Shown here piece after piece: positions 24,201-35,085 of a DNA stretch of 64,000 nt; position 1 is the first letter of the stretch; the number at the start of each line of letters is the position of its first letter. Location: positions 13,427,157 to 13,491,156 of the forward strand of contig NC_040018.1 in assembly GCF_000972845.2 (NCBI RefSeq). The letters run 5' to 3'. The notes beneath the pieces are model-generated. The model was not told the origin of the DNA. It did no database searches and saw only the letters and a list, made by a program, of their open reading frames with translations. Source of the DNA: Larimichthys crocea. Lineage: Eukaryota; Chordata; Actinopteri; Sciaenidae. The position numbers were made by a program, and so were the translations under genes.

Positions 24201-27200
24201 ATGATGATGATGGAATATTTTTAACAGACAGATAACCTGACTGCACTAAATGATCTTGCGGGTCCAGCTGCCATTAACAAAGAGACACATTTACATATTT
24301 TTATTCATTCATTTAGTTTAAAGGTGGTATACAGCTGTAAGGCTTAATGCACACTAGCAGCAAAGTAGGATTTGCCCCTTTGCGCTGGTCACTTTACCGA
24401 TGAGCAACAAGCATTTTTCAAGGAGAATGAGAGCAATGTTGCATAAAAACGACTACAGACAAGGAGAATGAGAGCAATGTTGCATAAAAACGACTACAGA
24501 GAGGCGCATTAGCTGAATTCAGTGTGATTCTCTGAAAAGCACAAAAAGCATCTTCAATAATATTCAATACCTAAGCCTTCTAAATGAAAGAGCTGTTATG
24601 CAAGGCTCAGATTCTAGCCCTAGTGTTGTAGGTATTTTTGTACAAGAGAGAGAAGCAGAGGCACGATGACATACAAACATTGTGTAACAGGGTCAATGTG
24701 TGCTGCTTAAATTACACAGGGTTTTTTTTTTAGGAATGTGGAGCACCAGATTGCTATCTTTTGCAGCATGTTTCCCTGCAAATCCCTGAGATATGGCTTG
24801 ACTGACTTAATAAACTCGCACAGTTGCCTTGTTGCTTCTGTCTCACCTTTGGTATATCTTCTTGTTGTGCTCAGGAAGCATCAAGAAACCCCCTTACATG
24901 CTGTCTCCATCTTCAGCAAAACAATTAAGGATTGTGGAGTCACTTTTCAGATTGAAACATGTAGTCCAAGAATAGGAGGATTCCACAGCAGCAGAGACAT
25001 ATGAATATTGTTTGTATGGAATTACTTAGTCAAATCTGAATAGGATTTATCTACATTTTTTCTGTCTTTGATATGCAATGCATTCTTATGTATAAGCAGT
25101 CCACTTACAGTACTTCCTCCATTCAGTTTCTATACTTATCTCTGCACACAGCATGGGCTGAATCCACACAGAGTACACATTTGTGTGTAGGCACAAAGAG
25201 GATATATCTTCGACACCATTTAATAACTTCCAAACTGCCAGGTTTGTTTTGTCTGTGCTGACAAAGCCTTGTTATCAGTTAGACAGACTGTCAAGACAGA
25301 CATCAAGTTTTTCACACAATTGCCCATCAAACTGACCCGCTCAACTATCTCTCCAAAACAACATGTATCAGACCTCACTGGTAGAACTGAAAGGTGGTGC
25401 GCACACACACAGACACACAAATCAACGGCTACCTTCCTCCACATCAGGAAGTGCTGTACAGTAGGTGGCTGATGGAGGAGTCCTCCCACTCACAGGATAT
25501 TCAATTGCAAGCATGTACACCTTCAACCACTCTCTATTTTGCTGTCCGCATGGGATCAACTACATTTACACATTCACCTTTGGGCAAGTACTGCTTGTGT
25601 GTGCACACCTACAAATACACTTAACATAGACACACACACACACAAACACTTCCTCTGTCACATAAAAACATGTCATGATTTAAGCCACACAGAAATAAAA
25701 GCAGCTGGATTTATGAATGAACTGAGAGTAGAGTAAAATGTACTTTGTTTTTTTCATTATAGGCTACTATTTCAAAATTCCTCAAGACTTTTGGGAACAT
25801 TGGCTGATATACTTTATTGGTTGTGAGTTGTTGAGTTGTGAATCTTGTAGCATCATGAGGACAAGTGGTAAATATTTTACAGTTAATGAAGCAAAACTGG
25901 GACTTTTTAGGGGAAACAATTTCATTGATCTGGGATAGGCTGCCATAAACCCTTTGCACTTTCATAATATATGTAGAAGGTTTTTATCCGTAACTGTCTG
26001 GTGATTCCACATCCTTTTAAAATGAGACAGAATCAGGTAAGGAGCATGAAATTGACTGTGCAATGAACATGAAAGAGTGCAAGGGTAGAAGGGGAGCGGG
26101 TACTGAGAATATTAACCCAAGAGCCTGAGTCCATCTCCTCCTCCGGGCCTTGTGTTAGACATCACCAAGAGAAATCCGTTCATTAGGACAGCAAGAAACT
26201 CATAAATCAAACGCAGATCGCTGTCAGTTTTCCTCTGGGGGATCCGGCCATGGTAGTAGAGCAGAAAAGCTGTATGTCTTTGGGCCCTATATTGCACATA
26301 TACGTACATGTTCGTTCTGTGTGTTTATCTGTGTGTGCTGTATACCTTCAGAAAAATATCCCTCCCATGGCACACTGTAGCAGCTGCTGTTTAAACATTA
26401 ATATCATTAGTGGATTGTTGGGAAAGTAGGTTGATGGCTTTGAAGCTACCGTATGAAGAAGAGGTCATCATATACTGACAGAAATATTATTTCATTAGTT
26501 GAAATTTATTATATAAATTATGCATCTTTTTCATCTAATTGTCTAACTGTTTCCACAATATAAAATCATGTTGGTTAATGCTGATGAATTAACAATCCAT
26601 TTATTTCCACAAAGTTGGTTTTGACAAGGTCATATGATTAATTTATTGTAAGAATTAAAATCTTCTTCATAGAAATTAGTGACACTAAGATATGTGTGAT
26701 TATTTGATGGACTGCCACTGATATAATAAATCATGGGTGGTTTTAGTGTCCCTGGAGAGACAGGAAAGTGGGTGACTATGCGTGTGAAGAGTGTGATGGT
26801 ATGTGCTGTTTAATGGACTCCCTGTCACACAGGAGAATGCCTCTAAAACAGATGGTTACCTGAATGAGAAAGGTCAGTGACAATCTGTCCTGCTCTTTTC
26901 TTTGCCCTTGTGTCAAGTCGTTTTTTTTTTTCTTTTTGGTTCGTTTTTTTGATGGAGGAAAGTTGGCAGCTACCACTCAGAGATGCAGACAAAAACACTT
27001 AAGGTTGCCACTGAACAAGAGGTGGAGGTAAGCCTGACACTGATGGCATGTGATCGTGGAAATTGGACCATGATTGGTTGTTGAGATGTCAGGCTTCCTA
27101 GGCTGTGACTGAGTGTACATCTTCTGTGGGACCTTAACAGTGATAAATTGTTGACTGACTCATTCTTATTGTTGGTGATGAAAACTGCCACGATGGACTG

Positions 27201-27539
27201 CATTGCAAATTTGGAGCTTGATGGAAAGGGTGGCTGTGAGTCACTAGTGGTGTTTTTATTTGTTTCCACCTGATAGACTACATTGCAACAAAGAGAACCA
27301 TTTAGGATGTCATTGTAAACATGAAGAAGTATTCATGAGACATATTGAATTCATTTAGTTCTTTAAGTACATACTATTTTACTAATTCAAGAAATATTGC
27401 TAGAGTTAGTAAAGTAAAGTGACCTTTACGGGAACAATTTTGGTTTGCTTAATGTACCAAAAATGGCTTTTAAACAAACTCCCATCATGAATATGATAAG
27501 CACCTTCTGTTGATATTTTTAAGAAACTGCTCAAAACAT
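21201..27539. other. Gene-free interval
   Basis: No gene, RNA or mobile element is recognised. It includes the exact 41-bp duplication at 24420-24501 and short CA runs near 25630. Open frames of 60-95 codons are scattered on both strands at the density expected by chance and none carries a motif. Confidence 0.5.
24420..24501. repeat. Exact 41-bp tandem duplication
   Basis: The unit beginning aaggagaatgagagcaatgt occurs at 24420-24460 and again at 24461-24501 (identical except possibly the last base). It lies in otherwise unique sequence, so it is a recent local duplication or replication slip. Confidence 0.95.
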
Positions 27540-27544
27540 TATTT

Positions 27545-28025
27545 TTTAAAAATGTATTAAACCTTTAATTAACCAGGAAAGGCCCTATTGAGATTAAATC
27601 TCCTTTTCAAGGGCGTCCTGCCCAAGACAGAACAGCAGTACAAACGAAGAACAAGTCAAACCAAAACAGACACAAGACACACAGATAATATTACAATACA
27701 CAGTGGTCTAAAATATGCTAAAAGTACAATACAAGCCATGAAATCAACAACAATAACATCAACTAAAACAACAACACCTGGATGATTCATTCTCTTGCTC
27801 TTTCAATGTGGATTCAAAAGCATTTATAGAGATTAGATCTTTGAGTTTTAAAACATTCTGTAAGATAGTCCAGTCAGAGGGTGCTGAGTACCCAAACGCC
27901 CTCTTCCCTAGCTCAGTACGAACATTTGGTACTGATAAGATATAAAACTGCCTAGAATGCAGCAAATCCATCCGTCCATCACGTTTGTTAGAAATAAAAG
28001 AACAGAGGTATGTTGGGAGCAAATC
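27545..28025 (-). mobile_element. LINE 3' part with ORF2 C-terminus
   Basis: On the minus strand from 28022, a frame reads TELGKRAFGYSAPSDW, then LKLKDLISINAFESTLKE, which is the typical C-terminal tail of ORF2 in fish LINEs. It ends at 27759. It is followed by a 3' UTR containing the well-known block 'cccttgaaaaggagatttaatctcaatagggcctttcctggttaa' and ends near 27545 beside an A-rich stretch. The 5' end is truncated. Reverse transcriptase and endonuclease are absent. Confidence 0.75.
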
Positions 28026-28029
28026 TAGA

Positions 28030-28265
28030 ATGGCTTTGTTATGATCTTGCTTTTAATTAAACCCTGTGGTTATTTGTTATTTATCATAGTAATTTTATGT
28101 TTATATTTTTATTTGTTATATTTGTTTGTTTTTATTAATAATTAACTTTTATTATTAACTCTTTTAATCTCCTTTTTAATATGTCTGTCATTGATTTATT
28201 TCCCTTGTGATGCACTTTGAGCTGCATACAATATTATAAAAGATGCTATATGAATAAAGTTTACT
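28030..28265 (+). mobile_element. LINE 3' UTR tail (L2-like)
   Basis: An AT-rich stretch ends in the block 'gcactttgagctgcata...agatgctatatgaataaagttta', a common 3' end of L2-like fish LINEs. It lies back to back with the minus-strand LINE at 27545-28025. Confidence 0.6.
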
Positions 28266-29299
28266 ACTGTTGTTTCCAAAAAGTCTGCATCTACAGCATA
28301 GAATATCACAGAAACAGAATCTAACAGTTTTACTACCTTAAAGGAGAGGTACAGATCTATTTTGTCTGTCTCCTGCCTGTCCACCAATCACATACCATGC
28401 TGAAATGTCATATTAGCTTTGATTAACTTAAAAATTGTCTCTTTGAGAGTTTATATTGACCAGTAACTCTCTTAACCTGTGAATATTTTGTTAAGATATA
28501 CCTGAAAAAACACACAAATATCCTTTATACCAAACCATAACACTGATACATCCTGCCTCTCCCTTAAGGCCTACAAGCCGCTCATCTCTCATACTTACTT
28601 CCTGGTACTTTTCCCTAAAGCTTCAACAGAAATAACTCTTATTGATTGCACATCAAACCCACTGTGCACATAAAAAACACATGCACACATACCTACACAT
28701 TAGTATATGAATATATTTGGATTTAATAAATAAATAATTCTGAATTTTGCATGCAGTTAATCAAGTTAATCAAGAATGATTTTTTTACCATTTTAGACTG
28801 ATTAAAGATTCCAGTTCATGTTCTGGTTGAATACTTTTGGAATGATTCTGAGATAAGTCTTATAATATCTTGTATTGACCCACAATTTACCTTTTAATTT
28901 AAAAAATAGGGGGATTTTCAAGTTGCATGAAGTCTATGGAAAGAGCACAAGGAAGCAGGCCTACCACACAAAGACCGACCTCATTTATCATTCACACACT
29001 TAACAAAATTACAAAAACGAGTTAAAAAGCGTAAACAAAATATTTAGATCATTTCTTTTTTATATTCAATTTATTTCAAATCATTTGCGACAGTATGGGC
29101 TGTTACCGCCCAACACTAATTGCAGCAGGTGTGCTGCTGATTGGTGAGGTGAAAGGCTGCAGAGCTGCTTTCAAACACAAGCCCGCAGCTTTGCTTCGAC
29201 TTTCTCTGACTTCCGTTGACCTTTTTTTTTTGTTGTTGTTGTTGTTGTTGCCTCACGTGTCTTTGTGTTTTGCTCGCACTCATGCCACTGTGAGGAAAA
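28266..29299 (+). promoter_or_regulatory. Upstream region and 5' UTR of the GPCR gene
   Basis: No gene lies between the LINE tail and the GPCR start codon. The last 200 bases rise in GC and contain a poly-T/(GTT)n run at 29222-29250 and an E-box cacgtg at about 29255. No TATA box is evident at a convincing distance, and the transcription start was not located. Confidence 0.35.
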
Positions 29300-32200
29300 A
29301 TGCATTCATCGCTTAACTTCTCCACACCTGAGCACTCCAACCTGTCAGGTGTTGACCCTCAGAGACTGCTGGAGCTGACTCACCGCTCCGTCAAAGTAAG
29401 CATAATAATCGTTTTGGGCGTGATGATCACTTTGGGAAATATTGCAGTTCTCCTGGTTATTACTTCCTCCGTGGCTGGTTGGTCAAGAAACTCTCGGTAC
29501 TTTCTCCTCTCTCTTACTGCTGCAGACTCTGCGTTTGGACTGCTGGTCATGCCCTTGAATCTCTGGGTGAGTCTGCTAAAGGACTACACTCAAGGGCCAG
29601 ATGCTCTTTGTCATCTCGTGGCCTTTTGCAACTCCACCGTCTACTCCACCTGCATGTATACACTGGCCACGATAAGCCTGGAGAGGTACATTGCAGTGTT
29701 TTACCCGCTACAATACTCATCTCTGATGACAAGGAAAAGGACTCTGCTCTTGATCGCCTTCGCCTGGTGCTTCCCTCCCTTTCTACTGTTGCCGATATCG
29801 TTTCCAGACGGCATTATCGAGGTTCATTTTTCTACTGCGTCTCTGGTCTGCAACCCAGCCTACTCCACAAATGTTGGATACTCCCTAAGTTTGACATGTC
29901 TGATATTTTTCCCCTGCTCCATCATCATGACATATGCAAACCTGAGAATTTGGTGCGCTGCCAAGAGACAGCGGCTGAAGCTGCGCAAGTATGACTGTGC
30001 GCGTCGCAGCAGACACAATGTGGCATCCAGAGTGCTTGTACCAGTGATGGCAGCCTACTACGTCTGTTGGACACCCTGCATGGCAGCTATGATCTACAAT
30101 GGTAAGCAATGAATTATGGGGAATGCATCATGATGCTCCAATTGGAAAAATGCTTCTAACATACAGTATCCCATTTGTCAATGTGGATCTTGGTGGAACA
30201 GAGATGATGGATGGACAAAATTGCAGCTTTTCATGTGAGATTTAGGCCAGAAATTAGTCTTAATAAAACTGCACAGATAAAGAAATCATAACACTGCAAA
30301 CAAAAAGAACTTAACAGTCCCATCCTATAATGCTTCATATAATGTGTCTACCTCTGAACTTCACTGTAGGTACAGTATTTTTTGGGTCATGCAGAGTAAT
30401 TCCTCCTCCAAACATGGCACAACACATTGTTGTTCTCACAATGATCTAAAGGCTTTTCCATATGTTGTGTAGCACACTTTAAACGAGCTTCAACATGGTG
30501 ATTGTGCATTGAGACCATAGCGGTGACAGGAATGTGGGGAGAGAGATGGGGAATGACATGTGGGAAAGAGCCACAGGTCAGATTCAAACCCTGGGCTGCC
30601 GTGGCAAAGACTGAGCCTTTGTACATGGGGCAGTTGCTCTACCAACTGAGCTAAACAACACCCCTTGTGCTGCTTTTCTGACTAACTTTCTGCCCAGAAA
30701 GGGAACTCTTGTGAGGGGCTTCTGTGGGTGGTCGGTTGATGATGGAGTGATGTTCCCTCTACTTAGGGCTAATAATGGCTCCAATGGTGCTTATTGGAGC
30801 AGTTAGAAATCCGTAATCAGTAAACAGTGCCATTGATGTGCAGATCAACAATTTTGTTACAAAGGTCTTTGGAAAGCTCTTTGCCTCTACTCATCTTGAG
30901 ATGTTTGTTGTGTGACAGTTTGGTAACAAATGGATTGTTTACTTGCATTCAATGTTGGGTAACCCGTTTTAGAAGAGAGGAAGTACTAACAGCAATTGGC
31001 ACAGTTGGGAGAACTAATCAATTTGAATCGGTCAGTTTGGCACTTTTTCTCACTTTTTTTCTTACTTTTTTGTGTCATTCCACTTTATTGCACATTTTTT
31101 ATGGACTGGAATTTTAAGATGTCTTTATCTGCATAGTTACACTGAGTTAACACCAATGTCTGGTCTAAATTTTGTGAATAGCTGCATTGGATATGTTTAA
31201 TCAAAAAAAAAAAAGTACTGACATTTTAAATACTTATTTCCCCCACTTTTTTTGCATAGCTGCATTCTTCAATCATGAAGGATATTTGAGGATTATAGAA
31301 TTCAAGTTCTTGATGTGGACCCAGCTGGTCTTACAATGACTAAAAAAGTGCAAAATCACCTTGCAGTGGTTATTTAGGCACACATGGCGAATTCCATGGT
31401 GATTTTAGCATTAAAATGTTTTTGAGTCACATTTTTTAATCTAAGTCACAAAATAAGTCTTAGTTTAACTATGTTTTTTTTTATGCTCTAGTCAAATTTC
31501 TAGGTTCGGAAGAAGCAAGAGAATTTAAGTATTTGAATATGTTAGATTAGTTTGCTTTTAAAAAAGATGCACATTTAATGGCTTGTTCCCCGTCTTTATC
31601 AATTTCAGCTGGAACTGTGCGGAGAGAAATAGCTGTCAATGTTATTTATGTAATTCTGGGCATGAATATACTGATTCAAGGCCAGTTTTATGACTCAGAC
31701 CTTTTTTGACTCTTTCTCATTTACCCCATCCATGTGCTGTCTTGGAGTAATCAAGACTGAAAGTGGAGTCGCAGCTGAATATTTTTAGACGTGAAGACCT
31801 TTTCCGAAGAGGGCTGTAATTCATCTGATATGGGTGAAAATCCCTACAAAATGAAGATGACAGTCTTAACCGAAAACTTCAAAAGAGTGCTGCTGTCCAG
31901 ATGCTAGTGAGCCTCACTGTGAAGTGGAACCCTACACTCCACCAAATCTGTTAATTTGCTTTTAAATCTAGACTATAATTGTTAAGTTGATAGCTTCATA
32001 TCATTGCTCTCAGGGGAAAGACACACCTCTCCAAGGGTGACGTTTTATTATCAGTTGATGTATTACATGCTCATCTGTGGTTTTAAAATAAATGTCTCAA
32101 TTTATATGATCATAAACCAACCATACCTAGACTATGATTCAGTCCATGCAAAAGGTCAACCACTTGTCTCATCCAGAAGCTGCTGTCTTGTGCTGTGGAT

Positions 32201-32535
32201 CCTTACCCTATTTAAGTCCCTGTGTTTTCTGCCCAACAGCAGTCTCAGGTAGCACTGTACCAGAGTGGGTTGAGTATGTGGTTGTATGGCTGCCCACCTC
32301 CAACGGTTTCCTCAACTGCATCTTCTACTTCTGGATAAACCGAAGCTTCCGCAGGAAATTCCACCTCGTCCTCCAGAGGCTGGCTATGGCCATCTGCCCC
32401 GAGCTAGCCGACGCTGTTGGGTGCTGCAGTGCATCAAAGACGCAATTTGTGTCGGGAATTATGGATAATAACAACAGCGTCCATGAGCGTTCTGCTAGTG
32501 TATCCTCCACCTGCACCCTGTTGAGCATGGCTTAG
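29300..32535 (+). CDS. Orphan class A (rhodopsin-like) GPCR, two exons
   Basis: Exon 1 spans 29300-30101 and exon 2 spans 32240-32535, joined in phase 1 across a 2.1-kb intron, giving 365 residues. Seven membrane segments are visible. Landmarks: N-terminal sequons at N6 and N14, N47 (1.50), D76 (2.50), C104 and C184 (disulfide), ERY 128-130, P205 (5.50), CWTP 256-259, and NCIFY 293-297 in place of NPxxY. Position 3.32 is N111, so the aspartate that binds amines is absent and an aminergic receptor is unlikely. The C-tail ends in a Ser-rich stretch suited to phosphorylation. The NC-x-x-Y form recalls GPR21/GPR52, and other parts recall GPR161/GPR101, but no subfamily can be fixed by eye. It should signal through a G protein at the plasma membrane; the ligand is unknown. 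The intron cuts within the third extracellular loop. Confidence 0.93.
30528..30663 (-). mobile_element. tRNA-derived SINE in the GPCR intron
   Basis: Same family and orientation as the SINE at 10611-10811: box A (tagctcagttgg) near 30645, box B-like gggtttgaatctgacc, and the body gtggctctttcccacatgtc. The body is truncated at its 3' end and the head carries an insertion of about 20 bases. No secure target-site duplication is seen. Confidence 0.8.
30780..31250. mobile_element. Degenerate Tc1-like element in the GPCR intron
   Basis: The blocks 'cattgatgtgcagatcaacaattttgttac', 'gctctttgcctctactcatcttgagatgtt', 'tgtgtcattccactttattgcac' and the end 'aaatacttatttcccccac' appear in the order of a common fish Tc1-like DNA transposon. 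Only the right terminal block is clear. No transposase frame survives. The boundaries are approximate. Confidence 0.55.
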
Positions 32536-33695
32536 GATGTCTGCACCTTTGGCATGGTAAAGGACATGGTCGTGACCTCTGCGCTGTCTTGTGTTGTCTA
32601 GCTGGGCTGGTTAACTGAAGCCAGTTGACATGTCTACATAAGGTATCAAGGGTAAGATTAGACTAATGGGCCACTTGGGTTACAATGCAATGGTTGATAC
32701 TAAGACAGGCTTTGATGGCAAGTATTTGAAATAACCACTGTACAGTCTACATCATTATAATTATTATTGTATTTTTTTCTTATTTTTTTTAGTTTTTTTT
32801 CTTTTTCTTTTTTTAAATCAATTTTCAGTTTAAAAGTAGCTCACTTGACTTGAGCACATGCTCAATGTGTAACTTATTTGGATCTTTTGTTTTACTCCAG
32901 CACACAAGATTTGATTTACTGTCAGAGATGGCCTCTTAAACCACCTTTTTAGTTGTTTTATGGTTAGCCATCAACCATGTCTGTGTCCCAAAAAAGCCTT
33001 CCATTATTCTGTGCGCAGTTATATAGTCCATCTTTTAATAGTGTCAGCTGTTTCATGCTTTGACTTGTTGCTCGGGTCAACATATTTCACTTCAAACATT
33101 TGAGGTTAGTTCATCACACAAAGATGATATTTCTTCTATTCATATGAGACATTTGTGAACTAATATCAAGTACTTTGAAGGATTGAGGCCATCTACCTCT
33201 TCTCCAATCTAAACTGTGCGTCCAAGACCTTGCCACATAACAGCTGGGAGAAGTTAACCTTTAAGTCACGGCATTTCAGTGTATGCAAGGGGAAAGTAAT
33301 TAAGCAGCTACAATGCAGAAAGGTCACCACATTTGTGTCAGCAAAGAGATAACTCCTAAGGCTGCAGTTTTGCAATTTTGAGACAACCATGATCTTCCTC
33401 TCAGTATCTTCTACTACAACTTGACAGTGCCAATTTCATCTATGTCTGCATAGAGTTAACTGTGATTGTGAGTTAACTGCCTAAGTTAATATTCAAAAAG
33501 AAACATTTTATGCAACTAATTTTAGCCTTTGGTTTTGCTGCTTTTGTTTGACCACCATTCAAGTTTGTGCAAAATTTGTTAAGCATCAGAAAAGATAATG
33601 AACATTTATATGTATATGTTTTGTTATGTTTCTAAATAACTACTTTTATAAAGAAAAATGAGCAAATATTCTATTGGTTTATGGATGATCTATTA

Positions 33696-33701
33696 AATAA
33701 A
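33696..33701 (+). terminator. Candidate polyadenylation signal of the GPCR gene
   Basis: A canonical AATAAA lies 1.16 kb after the GPCR stop codon. It implies a long AT-rich 3' UTR with no other feature. Nothing else is recognised between it and 34590. Confidence 0.45.
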
Positions 33702-34595
33702 GCATTAAGCCTTTGAATTCTGTCATCACTTGCTTAAATATTTAATGTATCATTAGTAAAGAAAAATATTCTGCACTCCACATTACCGAAGAATAAGAGT
33801 CTAGTCAAAAGAACTGTGAACCATGAATTGTTACTCATAGTACCTGAATCTCATGAAGTCGTTCACCCTGATGACAGCATGGGTTGCTCTGTTTTGTCAG
33901 CATGGTTTGCTTCAAGTGAACATCACTGCTTTAGTATGCTGTGGATGTACCTCCGAAACCTAAGGCCAGGAGTAGAGCAGAACTGCAAACACATCTGCAA
34001 CACTACTGTTGTGTTTCTGGAGATGGAACCAAAAATCAAAAAATCCTATAATTATAATAATCCTATAATTTAACAATGTTTTGTCAATACCTAGTATACA
34101 GACAGTTAATCCAGGGGTTTGTAAGTGACACATCATCATCAAAGTCTTGTATGTATTGTCACAGTTGTTAATTAGCATTAAGGATGCAATCAGGACTTAC
34201 ATGTGATTAGACCTTAGGGTTTGCCTTTCCAATAAGTTAGTCTATAAATATACATTTATTAGTTTTGCATCTGAAAGTGTCTCATGATAAATAGTTTGAA
34301 TTGAGTTATGCTGATTACTGCCTACCCATGCCATCTTACATAACAGGTTAAGCCAGCTGGGATGGATTTACAGTACTTTATTGAAAATGATCAGATAAAT
34401 TCGATTGATTGTGTGCCTGGTGTTCTTCCAACAGTACACTCACTGTATAAAGTATACATACATATATAGTCTTGAGGCCAACAACTTGTCTGGGAAGCAA
34501 CTGTTAAAATACTAGTTTGACAGTGAGGTTTGAAAGAAACAAACAATAACAGAAATACTTCCTGAATACATGTGACGTGATGTGATTTACAATAT

Positions 34596-35085
34596 TTTGT
34601 ACATTTACTCAAGTAGTTATACCTTACTTAACTATTTCCATCTCATGCCAACTTTATATTTCTACTTCACTACACCTCAGAGGCAAATTTTGTACTTTTA
34701 ACTTGTCTGAAGGCTTCAGTTACTAGTTCCTTCGTGGCATTAAAAAGTTGTTGGTCTTAAACTATCCATAACCCTCTGGGATTAGCTACATTGTCACAAA
34801 GCTGAAAACGGGACTATTTTCTGAGCTCATTAAAAGTTTATACAGTCTAACACTACAAAAACTAGATGATGATCTTATAGAATATGATGCATTACTGTAG
34901 ATTTAACTATCCAACAATATATAAAGTAGTTAAAATAGCACAACCTCAAACATCTACAGCAGTAAAACGCAACAGTAATCAGCAGATATAATAGTAAAAC
35001 ACTGACAGGGACCATTTTACTGCACAGTGAACGCTTTTACTTTTTACTGATAATGAGGATCTGAATTTTTTTCCACCACTTGAAG
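34596..35085 (+). repeat. Teleost interspersed repeat (acatttactcaagta ... tccaccactt type)
   Basis: The segment starts with 'gtacatttactcaagtagttatacc', continues with 'tatttctacttcactacac' and 'atataaagtagttaaaat', and ends with 'gatctgaatttttttccacc'. This is the order of an abundant non-coding fish repeat, probably a small DNA transposon. No coding frame is present. Confidence 0.65.

Noticed and set aside
29479..29994. 171-codon frame in the alternative frame of the GPCR
   Set aside because: It is a shadow of exon 1, with no membrane segments or family motifs of its own.
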